Source: an uncultured Prevotella sp.
Lineage (GTDB): Bacteria > Bacteroidota > Bacteroidia > Bacteroidales > Bacteroidaceae
Length of the DNA stretch: 64,000 bases
NCBI GenBank assembly: GCA_944319945.1
Contig: CALUFN010000083.1
Coordinates: 1-64,000, forward strand
Direction of reading: 5' to 3'
The translations under genes and the position numbers were made by a program. Below the pieces are notes generated by a model. That model was given only the letters and a program-made list of their open reading frames with translations, did not search any database and had not been told where the DNA came from. Numbering within the stretch: position 1 is the first letter of the stretch; every line of letters starts with the position of its first letter. Positions 55,733 to 64,000 of the stretch are shown in pieces.

Positions 55733-57694
55733 TCAAATCAATGTGGAATATTCTTTACTATATCTCAACATTTGCTGTCCGTAAGTTTCCGTATAATCTA
55801 CAATTATATCAATTATTTCGCCGTTGTCAGTGTATTGTGGCTTTAAAACGGGATTTATAAATCCTTTATAAGGGGGAATGCCCAACTTCGCATACCTGCG
55901 TAATACTTCTTCGTGCAAATCCTTATTAACTGTTACGCCGTATGCTTCAACTAAGTTTCGGGCTGCCGCAAAATCCCCCTCGCTCTTTATCCGTTGAACT
56001 TCGGCTAACAATTCTGCAAATAACATACGAAGACGTTTGTAATCATTAATCTTCACATAAGTATTATCATTTACTTTTACCAGCTCTATTACATTACTGT
56101 CACGGCCTTTCTCATAACACCAATGCGCTATCAACGCACGGTCGCGCATGTGGGCTTCCTCAATGCTACTTCCTTCTTTTATGCGTGCTAGTTGCGTTAG
56201 CATACCATTCATTATATATGAATAATATTCAGCCTTATAAGCGTCTTCGTCGGGCAAAAGTCCTAAATCCACCAATTTCACGTCAGCAATATAGTACAAG
56301 CCGAACAAATCCGCCCGTGCTTCTTCTATCGTATTGCCATAAGCTTTAAGCGCATCAGGATCAACACTTGGAAGTAATTGTCCGCTTCCGTGCCCCAAAC
56401 ATTCGTGTAAATCCGTATGGATTACGTCACAAATATCTCCATATTTAGAGATTAAATCCCTTGTTTCTTCATCTATGACAAACTCGTCTTTAAATCCCGA
56501 GCTTCGTCCGGCTTCATTGTATGAGGCTATTATGTTGCTGATTGTGACGCTTTTACTTCCATATCTCGCACGTATCCAATCAGCATTCGGCAAATTGATT
56601 CCTATCGCAGTAGACGGATACTCTCCTCCGCCAAGCATTGCCGCGCAAATCACATTTGCCGAAACGCCATTAACGTGCTTCTTCTTAAACCTATCATCTA
56701 TCGGGGAATTGTCCTCAAACCATTGGGCGTTGTCACTTATGAGCCTCGTCCTCCGTGTACCTTCTTGATCACGATACTCTACAAGTCCTTCCCAAGTGCC
56801 CTTTAATCCTAACGGATCGTCATATACTTCTATAAACCCGTTAATAAAATCAACTTGCGACTCCGTTTCCGACACCCATTCAATGCAGTATTCATTGAAA
56901 TCATGCAGGTCGCCAAACTTATAATACCTGATAAGGGTCTCTATTACCTTGCGTTGTTTATCATTTTCCGCAAATTTAGAAGCCTTATTTAGCCAATATA
57001 CTATTTTCTCAATGGCTTTAGCGTACTTGCCGTCCATGCTCCAGACTTCTTCACATATCTTGCCGTCTTTCTTGACCACCGTAGTATTTAATCCGTATGA
57101 CAAAGGCTGGTCTGCAGCTGTATCTTTTTTCGAGGCGTAATAAGATTCCACCTCTTCTTGGGTGACATTCTCATAAAAAGTACACGCGGAAGTACGCACA
57201 AGATCGTCGCCGTCCTTCTTATTTACTTTTACGGGGAGGACGTCGGGATGAAACATTACCGGAACGATCAAGCCGCACAATGCTTCAACTGTCTTACAGT
57301 TGTGTAACGGCAAGAGTTCGGGATTTAAGTGTTTAAGTGTTTCAACGAAAAAACATTCGGAAAATTTCGGTGAGAACTTATCGCACCCGTAATGATGGTA
57401 TATTCCGCTTGAGAACCAAACTCTTTTCAGATATTCTTCAAGGGCCTTAAACTCATCCGAGTTCCTATCACCGTCATAATTGACATAAACGGCCTCAAGT
57501 GTCTTCCTTATTAACAAGTTATATTTTCCGAACTGTTCAAACGTAATATCCCTTCCGTATAATGTAGCCTGAGACAGGCAATAAATAAATATTTTCCGAT
57601 TCAACGACAACGACTCGAAATCATTTAAACGGTAACGCAACATCTGAACATCGGCAAAACGTTCATCTGCATATTTAAAATCCGAATTTGTCAT
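55733..57694 (-). CDS. Dipeptidyl peptidase III (M49)
   Basis: A 653-residue zinc peptidase. The hallmark HECLGH motif (in HTDLHECLGHGSGQ) supplies two ligands and the general base, and EEARADLFGLYY supplies the third ligand. There is no signal peptide, so the enzyme is cytoplasmic. It removes N-terminal dipeptides from oligopeptides. It overlaps the upstream AraC-type gene by 4 bases and precedes the AlkD-like gene. Such proteins are sometimes mislabelled dihydrofolate reductase; nothing here supports that. Confidence 0.93.
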   Translation of the reverse strand: MTNSDFKYADERFADVQMLRYRLNDFESLSLNRKIFIYCLSQATLYGRDITFEQFGKYNLLIRKTLEAVYVNYDGDRNSDEFKALEEYLKRVWFSSGIYHHYGCDKFSPKFSECFFVETLKHLNPELLPLHNCKTVEALCGLIVPVMFHPDVLPVKVNKKDGDDLVRTSACTFYENVTQEEVESYYASKKDTAADQPLSYGLNTTVVKKDGKICEEVWSMDGKYAKAIEKIVYWLNKASKFAENDKQRKVIETLIRYYKFGDLHDFNEYCIEWVSETESQVDFINGFIEVYDDPLGLKGTWEGLVEYRDQEGTRRTRLISDNAQWFEDNSPIDDRFKKKHVNGVSANVICAAMLGGGEYPSTAIGINLPNADWIRARYGSKSVTISNIIASYNEAGRSSGFKDEFVIDEETRDLISKYGDICDVIHTDLHECLGHGSGQLLPSVDPDALKAYGNTIEEARADLFGLYYIADVKLVDLGLLPDEDAYKAEYYSYIMNGMLTQLARIKEGSSIEEAHMRDRALIAHWCYEKGRDSNVIELVKVNDNTYVKINDYKRLRMLFAELLAEVQRIKSEGDFAAARNLVEAYGVTVNKDLHEEVLRRYAKLGIPPYKGFINPVLKPQYTDNGEIIDIIVDYTETYGQQMLRYSKEYSTLI

Positions 57695-58116
57695 ATTGTC
57701 TCTTTATTTATACAATCCATTTTATATTGCCTCGGAGTCATGCCCGTGAACCGATAGAAAGACGCATAAAATGACTGTCGGTTTGAGAACCCCACCATAT
57801 CGCTTATCTCTTCCATCCTCAAGTTACGGCACTTCTTATCGGATAGCAGCACCTTAGCTTTCTCTATCCTGTATTTATTTACCAGTGACGTATAATTCAT
57901 ATTAAAACAAACGTTCACCGCAGCCGAGACGTAGCGTGAGTTTGTCTTCAAGTCTTCGGCCAGGCGTTTGGCCGAATAATCCTTGTCCCTATATTTTTTC
58001 TTTTTCAGCAGAATGTTCACGATCTTCACCTTCAATCCGTTCATCTGCTTAGGATTTACGAGAGAGCGGTAAGCCGCTTCTTTCTTATCCTTATTATTAA
58101 TATTATACTTTACCAT
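57691..58116 (-). CDS. AraC-family regulator (DNA-binding domain only)
   Basis: A 141-residue protein. The double helix-turn-helix occupies residues about 45-135: AKRLAEDLKTNSRYVSAAVN and IEKAKVLLSDKKCRNLRM, then GFSNRQSFYASFYRFTGMTP with the family signature. There is no effector or receiver domain. It may be a partner of another sensor, or respond to nothing. It overlaps DPP III by 4 bases and likely controls the operon. Confidence 0.83.
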   Translation of the reverse strand: MVKYNINNKDKKEAAYRSLVNPKQMNGLKVKIVNILLKKKKYRDKDYSAKRLAEDLKTNSRYVSAAVNVCFNMNYTSLVNKYRIEKAKVLLSDKKCRNLRMEEISDMVGFSNRQSFYASFYRFTGMTPRQYKMDCINKETI

Positions 58117-58259
58117 AAATGTTACCTAAATCAAATCTTTTCCCTAAAAACCGAACATGTAAATGCGAAGAAAGCATAATGCTTGCTCCGCATTGATATC
58201 AGTCACCTTCATGCCTTTTTAACGGCTATGCCGTTTGGCATTATTAAAATGCAAAGATA
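58117..58259 (-). promoter_or_regulatory. Leader and promoter of the AraC-DPP III operon
   Basis: A TATCTTTG -7 box is at 58259-58252. The about 130-base leader contains AACGGC/GCCGTT (about 58220-58235), flanked by GGCA and TGCC, and a second stem AATGCG/CGCATT nearer the start codon. It is a structured leader; its regulatory use is not shown. Confidence 0.5.
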
Positions 58260-58370
58260 GTCCTTTTTCAACAAACGGAATTAAAAAAATGTCCTTTTAA
58301 TAAAATTTGGATTTATCATTTTCCTAATACGATGTTATTAACATCCTTTCCGTGCCTTTACGGCAACCGC

Positions 58371-59024
58371 TTATCCGTCATATTCAGTGGTGTCGGCTAT
58401 CCCGGCATCACGCAAAGCCTCTTTACGCTCAACACACGTCCCACACTTGCCGCAATGATGCTCGCCTCCCTTATAACAGCTCCACGTTTCTGCATAGTCA
58501 ATGCCCAAAGTCTTACCGCGGCGCGCTATGTCGGTTTTAGTCATGTTAGTGTACGGAGCTATGATTTCTATTCCAGGATAAGTACCTGTTTTAGTAGCTT
58601 CACTCATTGCCTTGACAAATTCAGGCCTGCAATCAGGATATATGGCATGGTCGCCGCCGTGGTTTGCCATCATCACGTACTTAAGCCCGTGGCTTTCAGC
58701 AATTCCCGCCGCAATTGAAAGCATTATGCCATTACGGAACGGTACTACCGTCGACTTCATGTTCTCATCGGCGTAATGGCCTTCAGGTATGGCGTCAGCT
58801 CCTTCTAACAGTGAGCTTTTGAAATATTCATGCATAAAACCGAGTCTTATTATGATATGCTTAATCCCGATACGCTCGCAATGCAGCTGCGCAAAATGTA
58901 TCTCACGCTCATTATGATTACTGCCGTAATCAAACGATATGCCTAAGGCAATGCGCTCTTTCATGTCGTAAAGTAAGGTGGTGCTGTCCATGCCGCCACT
59001 AATTATTATAACGGAATCTTTCAT
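58371..59024 (-). CDS. queC: 7-cyano-7-deazaguanine synthase
   Basis: A 217-residue PP-loop ATPase. SGGMDSTTLLYD (about 9-20) binds ATP, and the C-terminal CYKGGEHHCGKCGTC with ERKEAL binds zinc. It converts 7-carboxy-7-deazaguanine to preQ0, a queuosine precursor. No other queuosine gene is next to it. A TACTTTTG box at 59064-59057 (minus) is a probable -7 element, about 30 bases before the start. Confidence 0.93.
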   Translation of the reverse strand: MKDSVIIISGGMDSTTLLYDMKERIALGISFDYGSNHNEREIHFAQLHCERIGIKHIIIRLGFMHEYFKSSLLEGADAIPEGHYADENMKSTVVPFRNGIMLSIAAGIAESHGLKYVMMANHGGDHAIYPDCRPEFVKAMSEATKTGTYPGIEIIAPYTNMTKTDIARRGKTLGIDYAETWSCYKGGEHHCGKCGTCVERKEALRDAGIADTTEYDG

Positions 59025-59056
59025 GTCTTCAAAAAGTTTGCATTTAATTTAATGCG

Positions 59057-59064
59057 CAAAAGTA
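59057..59064 (-). promoter_or_regulatory. -7 element of queC
   Basis: TACTTTTG on the minus strand. No TTTG at 19-20 bases upstream; one lies at only 12. Confidence 0.5.
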
Positions 59065-59205
59065 ACCATTTTTAATCAAAACGCCATAACGTTTCACGAC
59101 TTTAATTTCAAATGAATTGTCAAGCAGACATTACATAACCGTTACGAGCGTGTCAAAAATCGTAAAATTATTATTTAACAAATACGACTTATCAACATTA
59201 TTTCT

Positions 59206-59213
59206 TATCTTTG
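59206..59213 (+). promoter_or_regulatory. -7 element of pgk
   Basis: TATCTTTG, with a poor -33 box. The predicted start about 59221 gives a leader of about 30 bases. Confidence 0.55.
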
Positions 59214-59251
59214 CAAGAAAGATCAACATACTTCAATAAATTAAGGTAAAT

Positions 59252-60499
59252 ATGAAAATCGAACAATTCAATTTTGCTGGGAAAAAAGCAATCGTGCGCG
59301 TTGACTTCAACGTGCCATTGGATGAAAACGGAAATGTAACAGACGACACCCGTATTCGCGGCGCCCTTCCTACGTTAAAGAAGATTCTTGCCGACGGCGG
59401 TAGTATCATAATGATGAGCCACATGGGTAAGCCTAAAGGTAAGGTGAACCCTAAACTTTCATTGAGCCAGATAGTTAAGAACGTATCCGAGCACCTCGGT
59501 GTTGACGTAAAGTTCGCTCCTGATTGCGCTAATGCAGACAAGGAGGCCGCAGAATTAAAGCCTGGTGAGGCTTTGCTGCTTGAGAACCTGCGCTTCTATC
59601 CTGAGGAGGAAGGCAAGCCCGTAGGCATAGATAAGGCTGATCCTGCATACGAAGAAGCTAAGAAGGAAATGAAAGAACGCCAAAAGGCATTTGCAAAGAA
59701 GCTGGCCTCATACGCAGACTGCTACGTAATGGACGCCTTCGGCACCGCTCACCGCAAGCATGCTTCTACGGCAGTGATCGACGAATATTTCGACAAAGAC
59801 CACAAGATGCTCGGTTATCTTATGGAGAAAGAGGTCAACGCCGTTGACAATGTGCTTAGCAACATCAAGCGCCCGTTCACTGCAATCATGGGCGGCTCTA
59901 AGGTATCAACGAAGATCGGAATCATCGAAAACCTGCTCGGCAAGGTTGACAACCTTATCCTTTGCGGCGGCATGACTTATACCTTTGCAAAGGCGCAAGG
60001 AGGAAAGATAGGCAAGTCTATCTGCGAGGACGACAAACTTGACGTAGCTCTCGACGTAATAAAAAATGCTAAAGAAAACGGAGTAAACCTTGTGCTCGGT
60101 ACTGACTGCATCGCCGCAGACGACTTCTCTAACGATGCAAAGACTCAAGTTTGCCCCGCAAACGATATTCCCGACGGTTGGGAAGGCCTTGATGCAGGTC
60201 CTGAAACACGCAAGGCTTTTGCCGAAGCAATAAAAGGAGCTAAGACAATACTTTGGAACGGACCAGCCGGCGTATTCGAGTTTGATAATTTCATCGGCGG
60301 CTCAAAGGCTATTGCAGACGCAATCGCAGAAGCTACGGCCAACGGCGCATTCTCCCTTATCGGCGGCGGCGACTCTGTTGCATGTATCAACAAGTTCGGT
60401 ATGGCCGACAAAGTGTCATACATTTCTACCGGCGGCGGCGCATTGCTTGAGGCTATCGAAGGCAAAGTGCTTCCAGGCGTAGCTGCCATTGAGGCATAA
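59252..60499 (+). CDS. pgk: Phosphoglycerate kinase
   Basis: A 415-residue monomeric PGK. The signature [18 protein letters not shown] (starting near 15) is followed by the triose-binding SHMGKPKG and [11 protein letters not shown], then [12 protein letters not shown], the nucleotide-binding WNGPAGVFE and [13 protein letters not shown]. It makes ATP from 1,3-bisphosphoglycerate. Codon use is strongly biased as in highly expressed genes. It is monocistronic with a hairpin terminator. Confidence 0.97.
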   Translation: MKIEQFNFAGKKAIVRVDFNVPLDENGNVTDDTRIRGALPTLKKILADGGSIIMMSHMGKPKGKVNPKLSLSQIVKNVSEHLGVDVKFAPDCANADKEAAELKPGEALLLENLRFYPEEEGKPVGIDKADPAYEEAKKEMKERQKAFAKKLASYADCYVMDAFGTAHRKHASTAVIDEYFDKDHKMLGYLMEKEVNAVDNVLSNIKRPFTAIMGGSKVSTKIGIIENLLGKVDNLILCGGMTYTFAKAQGGKIGKSICEDDKLDVALDVIKNAKENGVNLVLGTDCIAADDFSNDAKTQVCPANDIPDGWEGLDAGPETRKAFAEAIKGAKTILWNGPAGVFEFDNFIGGSKAIADAIAEATANGAFSLIGGGDSVACINKFGMADKVSYISTGGGALLEAIEGKVLPGVAAIEA

Positions 60500-60521
60500 G
60501 GCGGATAATATGGTATAATAT

Positions 60522-60555
60522 AAAAAGGTGGATCATTTGCTGGTCCACCTTTTTC
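60522..60555 (+). terminator. Terminator of pgk
   Basis: AAAAAGGTGGATC (60522-60534) pairs with GTCCACCTTTTT (60544-60555), and a U-rich tail is present in the plus direction. Confidence 0.85.
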
Positions 60556-60592
60556 ATATCCGCAAGTTGTTGACTCTTACGTTTTATGACAT

Positions 60593-60928
60593 CTATTTGC
60601 CATGCTCGGGTACAATGGCAAGATAGATTAGGTCATTATCGGTGTTGTTCTTCATGTAATGCGAATGGCCTTCGGGACAATAATGCACTTGCCCTTCTGA
60701 GGCGGTCTCTACGCCGCCGTCGTAATGGAAAGTGGCCGTGCCGCTTATCACATAAACAATCTCGCAATTACCTTCATGCCTGTGAAGTCCGCTTGATGCT
60801 CCCGGACGAAGGCAACTCTTCATTATCTTGCACTTGCCGTCCACGTAATTACGGGTAAGCAATTCGCCTTGCCCACCCTTAAAATTCATTACGCTCTCTT
60901 CCTTTATCTTATCAAAATCTATTATCAT
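60593..60928 (-). CDS. Small cupin-domain protein
   Basis: About 111 residues from the ATG at 60928. The cupin motif 1 is GLHRHEGNCEIVYVISG, with metal His and Glu, and motif 2 is VHYCPEGHSHYMKN, so the barrel is complete. Small cupins bind metals or sugars and often act as isomerases or dioxygenases; this one cannot be assigned. The upstream ATG at 60970 lies inside the YkvA gene. It follows that gene by 13 bases. Confidence 0.8.
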   Translation of the reverse strand: MIIDFDKIKEESVMNFKGGQGELLTRNYVDGKCKIMKSCLRPGASSGLHRHEGNCEIVYVISGTATFHYDGGVETASEGQVHYCPEGHSHYMKNNTDNDLIYLAIVPEHGK

Positions 60929-60941
60929 GGTTGCTCCAAAA

Positions 60942-61340
60942 TTATTTTTCCTTGTCAAACAAATTGTCAATTTCGGCTATTTCGTCCTCATCGAACCATT
61001 TTGTAAGTTTTGCCTTTGATTTCTCCTTGATTTCATCCGAGACATTTCCCCATACTTTGTTTAAGACATACACAAGCACCGCAAGGTCGTCGCCCAACCC
61101 TGCAATAGGGATGGCGTCGGGAATGACGTCGAGCGGACTTATCAGATATCCAAGCGCGCCTATTATTATAGCCTTGTCCTTAACAGGAATCTTGTCGCTC
61201 TGAAGTGTATAATATAAGATAAACGCAGAATAGACGAGCTTGGCACCGGCCCTCTTGGCTATCCTTGATATTTTCTCAATAAAATCACTGCTGGTGAATT
61301 TATTGGAGTATGACATAAAATCAGGTAAATTCATATTCAC
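60942..61340 (-). CDS. YkvA family protein (DUF1232)
   Basis: A 132-residue protein with a YkvA segment IGALGYLISPLDVIPDAIPIAG (conserved PxDxIPD, given shortened as SPLDVIPDAIP) around residue 85 and a hydrophobic hairpin. It is a likely membrane-associated protein of unknown role. First gene of a two-gene operon with the cupin. It has a full consensus promoter upstream. Confidence 0.8.
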   Translation of the reverse strand: MNMNLPDFMSYSNKFTSSDFIEKISRIAKRAGAKLVYSAFILYYTLQSDKIPVKDKAIIIGALGYLISPLDVIPDAIPIAGLGDDLAVLVYVLNKVWGNVSDEIKEKSKAKLTKWFDEDEIAEIDNLFDKEK

Positions 61341-61375
61341 TTATGTTTAATAGTATTTAGAATGATATTCAGCTA

Positions 61376-61407
61376 CAAAAGTAATAATTATTTTCATTTT
61401 CTCCAAA
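61376..61407 (-). promoter_or_regulatory. Promoter of the YkvA-cupin operon
   Basis: On the minus strand TTTG (61407-61404), 20 bases, TACTTTTG (61383-61376). The predicted start is about 61369. Confidence 0.8.
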
Positions 61408-61412
61408 TTTAT

Positions 61413-61443
61413 TTTGTATTTAGACCTACTTGTTATACCTTTG
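61413..61443 (+). promoter_or_regulatory. Promoter of the small membrane protein gene at 61464
   Basis: TTTG (61413-61416), 19 bases, TACCTTTG (61436-61443). It is divergent from the YkvA promoter, with the -33 boxes only 5 bases apart. Confidence 0.8.
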
Positions 61444-61463
61444 TTCGTAAATAGGAAAAACTT

Positions 61464-61856
61464 ATGGAAACAAGACAAATCATCGACTGGGAGCATGCCG
61501 TAAAAGAGAAAATAGAAAGCTGCAAAGGAAAATACGGCTTTCCGAACGCCGGGGACTTCGGGGTTACCGACGAAGAAGTAGCCGACTATGTGTATGACAA
61601 GCAGAGGATACTCGACCGTGAGGATGACAGGCGTAAGCATCTTGTAGTGCCGGGAATCATACTTGTTATGCCGGTGATTATCTTGTCGGGGTTCGGCGAA
61701 GGCACGGCCATACTGCTCATAGGAGTCCTCTTGGGCGTGGTGTTGATGTTGTCATATTTTGTGCTAATGCGGATATTGGACAAGAACAAGCTGAGAAAGA
61801 TGATAGACCCGGATATTGAAAAGTATTTGGCCGAGGTTGAGGATTTCAAAGAATAA
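61464..61856 (+). CDS. Hypothetical membrane protein with two helices
   Basis: A 130-residue protein with a charged N-terminal 60 residues, two hydrophobic helices (about 62-76 and 80-101, forming a hairpin), and a short charged tail. No known motif was seen. The strong promoter supports it as a real gene. Confidence 0.7.
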   Translation: METRQIIDWEHAVKEKIESCKGKYGFPNAGDFGVTDEEVADYVYDKQRILDREDDRRKHLVVPGIILVMPVIILSGFGEGTAILLIGVLLGVVLMLSYFVLMRILDKNKLRKMIDPDIEKYLAEVEDFKE

Positions 61857-61948
61857 CCAGAATTAATGCCTTGCATTAACGCGCATATACCGACTTGTCC
61901 TTAAACAGGTAAATCAATAGGGACATCCCTTTGCTATCGGAAATCAAA

Positions 61949-63268
61949 TCACATGTCTTTCAACAATATTGTGCGCTGGCTGTCGAGATAAGCCGAGCGC
62001 GACTTGATTACATGCTTCCAGTTGTCTGAGTCGAGCATGTGCATGTCAAGCTCTATTGTCCAACGGCCTTGAGACTCGAGTCGGTCTATCAGCAGTCCTA
62101 CGCTTAAGCGCGACGTGGGCTCGGCCGGCAGATAATAGCTTTCCTCGCTTTTCTCGTCGCTCGTCACCTCTATTATTATATGCACGCGCGTCAGCTCGTA
62201 CAATAAGTCGTTTACTATCCTGATCGGTATTCCCGTCTTCATTTTTAGACGCAGGGCGGTGTACGGCTTTCCTCCCTCTTCAAAGCTCCTGCATATCATT
62301 CCTGCCAATATCACGCTCAGCATCAGGCGGTAACGATGGCTTATGTCTTCAGTAACGGCCCTGAAAGCAAAGTCCTCGAGATTCTGGCTCGTATAGCACA
62401 ACTCGGCACCGAAGAGACATATCGTCCATGATATCTGCACCCAAAGCATGAACAGCGGCAACGCCGCAAACGAGCCGTAAATGGCGTTGTAACTGCTAAC
62501 CCATATCTGCGAATGAATGTAAAAGAGCTGCAAGCCTTGCATGGCTACGCCTGCGAGTATGCCCGGCACGAGGGCGCAGCTGAACTTCACTTTAGTGTTG
62601 GGCATGAACAAATATAACGCCACGAACACCGCAGACATGAATATGTACGGCAGCAGGGCTATGAAAAACCGCATGACTGGAGCCAGGAGAGCGTAGCCCT
62701 CGATGCTGTCTGAAATCGTAGCCATGAATATCGAGATACCCGACGTGATGACGATGATAATCGGCATGAGAAGGAACATGGCCATATAGTCGGTGATGGT
62801 GCGGAATATGCTTCGCGGCTTCTTTACCTGCCAAATATAGTTGAAGGTCTGCTCGATGTTGTTGATGAGCATTATCACCGTCCACAACATGAAGATCAAG
62901 CCTACGCCGAGGAATATCCCGCTCTTGGTATGCACGAGATACGAATTGACGAATCCGATGATAATCTCGGCTGCCTGAGGCTGGCTCGCCAATGCGTCAC
63001 GAAACCAGTTTTCTATATATTTGTTGTAACCGAATCCCCTGGCTACGGCAAAGACTACGGCCATTATCGGCACTATGGCGAGCAATGTGGAATAAGTCAG
63101 TGCAGATGCCGAATTTACCATCCGCTTCGTAGTGGCGCGCTCTATGGCGAGCAGTAGCTTTTTCACTATTCCGTAAAAGAAGAAGAGCCACGAGGGTACG
63201 TCCTGACGCTTCACGTGCCAGATGCCGACATTAAGGAAATCCCAAATCCGCATTATCCGTTTTTTCAT
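61949..63268 (-). CDS. YihY/BrkB-family inner-membrane protein
   Basis: About 439 residues from the ATG at 63268. Six transmembrane helices form the YihY domain (about 25-290): the segment SASALTYSTLLAIVPIMAVV, then GVGLIFMLWTVIMLINNIEQ, SFAALPLFMLWVQISWTICL, and a winged-helix-like cytoplasmic tail of about 140 residues. The family was once called RNase BN, wrongly; its role is unsettled. An upstream in-frame ATG at 63412 lies within the RNase P RNA gene and is rejected. Confidence 0.87.
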   Translation of the reverse strand: MKKRIMRIWDFLNVGIWHVKRQDVPSWLFFFYGIVKKLLLAIERATTKRMVNSASALTYSTLLAIVPIMAVVFAVARGFGYNKYIENWFRDALASQPQAAEIIIGFVNSYLVHTKSGIFLGVGLIFMLWTVIMLINNIEQTFNYIWQVKKPRSIFRTITDYMAMFLLMPIIIVITSGISIFMATISDSIEGYALLAPVMRFFIALLPYIFMSAVFVALYLFMPNTKVKFSCALVPGILAGVAMQGLQLFYIHSQIWVSSYNAIYGSFAALPLFMLWVQISWTICLFGAELCYTSQNLEDFAFRAVTEDISHRYRLMLSVILAGMICRSFEEGGKPYTALRLKMKTGIPIRIVNDLLYELTRVHIIIEVTSDEKSEESYYLPAEPTSRLSVGLLIDRLESQGRWTIELDMHMLDSDNWKHVIKSRSAYLDSQRTILLKDM

Positions 63269-63367
63269 AGGTATGATATTGTTTATCACGCCGGCACGCC
63301 ACGCCACGACTTGCGTGTCACAGACTAACGTCTGCCGCCGCAGATACTGAAAAGACGAAAAAGAAAA

Positions 63368-63742
63368 CAGTGTCCCTGTAAGCCGGGTTCCGTTCCGCTG
63401 CAGCTTGCGCATGCCGCGGCGTCTGCCATTTATCTACACCGCGAATCACTCCGCGGCTCAAGCGTTCCACCCTCCATCGTTTATGCAATCGGGCGGACAA
63501 CCCTCGGACGATGGTTTACATGAACTTGCAGCCTCCAGAGGGCACAGCATGCCAGTCGCCTGACAACTGGTGGTCTCTTACACCGCCTTCTCACCCTTAC
63601 CTGCGCCGATGCGCGGGCGGTTGTTTTCTTCTGCCTCTTCCTGCCGTCGCCGACAGCTTCCATTTTCAGAAGTGGAGCGTCCTATGCTGCCCGGACTTTC
63701 CTCCCGCGACATTTCAGCCGCCGGCGGCAGACCGGGACACTG
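63368..63742 (-). ncRNA. rnpB: RNase P RNA (bacterial class A)
   Basis: The minus strand reads GAGGAAAGTCCGGGC near its 5' end and ends with the universal 3' segment (AACCCGGCTTACAGG). The P1 helix is formed by CAGTGTCCC (63742-63734) and GGGACACTG (63376-63368). Length is about 375 bases. The catalytic RNA removes 5' leaders from pre-tRNAs. A run of T follows the 3' end. Open frames across this region are coincidental. Confidence 0.95.
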
Positions 63743-63753
63743 CATTCATATTG

Positions 63754-63784
63754 CAAAGGTAGTGTAAAAAATCGAGTAATCGAA
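63754..63784 (-). promoter_or_regulatory. Promoter of rnpB
   Basis: On the minus strand TTCG (63784-63781), 19 bases, TACCTTTG (63761-63754). The predicted start about 63746 coincides with the mapped P1 helix. Confidence 0.7.
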
Positions 63785-63930
63785 ATAAATGATAAGAAAA
63801 ACTATTTATCGGCATCACGTGTGACATCTTTTCATGCCATGACATAAACTTCACACGCAAGACCGGAACGCTACGCAAAAGAAGCCATCGAGAGCCCCAT
63901 GTTGCAATAGCTTGATAGCCAGGTGATTAT

Positions 63931-64000
63931 AAAAGGTTGCCTTCTGCATTGTAAAAAACGACCTTTCGTGTTCCGAAAGGTTACATTTCGGAACACGAAA
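63931..64000. repeat. 22-base-period degenerate tandem repeat, site 6 (three units and the start of a fourth)
   Basis: Units start at 63931, 63953 and 63975, and a fourth begins GAAA at 63997, cut by the window end. They read AAAAGGTTGCCTTCTG, AAAAAACGACCTTTCG and GAAAGGTTACATTTCG. The array probably continues beyond the window. Nothing else was seen between 63785 and 63930. Confidence 0.82.

Noticed and set aside
55733-57694. Annotation as dihydrofolate reductase
   Set aside because: The HECLGH and EEARAD motifs define M49 dipeptidyl peptidase III; no DHFR feature is present.
61949-63268. Assignment as ribonuclease BN
   Set aside because: The YihY/BrkB family was given that name by error; this is a membrane protein with no nuclease motif.
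63318-63767. Several short open frames on both strands near the window end
   Set aside because: They lie inside the RNase P RNA gene, whose conserved sequence and P1 helix explain this region.

Overview
The window looks like chromosomal core sequence from a Gram-negative anaerobe of the order Bacteroidales, probably Prevotellaceae. This rests on three things. Promoters repeatedly match the Bacteroidetes sigma consensus (TTTG, 19-20 bases, TAnnTTTG). The protein families are typical of the group: GT3 glycogen synthase, DUF4494, OprP-like porin, intracellular DPP III, and a K+-dependent membrane pyrophosphatase. The tRNA genes lack an encoded CCA. No phage, insertion sequence, conjugative element or CRISPR array was seen. 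The genus is inferred from gene content only.

Layout. 0-12 kb: two identical tRNA-Asp genes, a recR/GT2/GNAT operon, a GH73-LysM hydrolase, a UvrA paralogue with gph, a yggS-DUF4494 pair, a WYL regulator and menA. 12-23 kb: an HD hydrolase with a secreted cyclophilin, pyk, a coaW-EamA-dinB operon, and the glycogen pair (GT3 synthase and glucan phosphorylase). 22.8-31 kb: a membrane protein, a response regulator, a 1,171-residue tandem sensor protein, eda, kdgK and a zinc dehydrogenase. 31-38 kb: a membrane pyrophosphatase, a porin, rlmD and glnA. 38-45 kb: lysS, gpsA, pgi, a HAD phosphatase and fabI. 44.5-51 kb: a hemerythrin-LuxR fusion regulator, mltG, glnS and a TPR protein. 51-58 kb: a CE12 esterase, hisS, purA, a Fur-like regulator, an AlkD-like protein, DPP III and AraC. 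58-64 kb: queC, pgk, a cupin, a YkvA protein, a BrkB-type membrane protein and RNase P RNA.

How the genes work together. Central carbon metabolism dominates: pgi, pgk, pyk, glycogen synthesis and breakdown, and the KDG-to-pyruvate branch (kdgK, eda) that handles pectin and uronate products. The eda stop codon overlaps the start of the unusual sensor kinase, and the response regulator follows, so this two-component pair is transcriptionally tied to the KDG branch.

Best candidates for undescribed biology: (1) a degenerate tandem repeat with an exact 22-base period and an AAAAGG..CCTTT core, found at six intergenic sites; (2) a tandem sensor in which the ATP-binding boxes sit in the first module and the only histidine-box-like motif in the second; (3) a DNA-binding regulator built on a YtfE/RIC-type di-iron fold that keeps all six iron ligands but lacks the CC pair.
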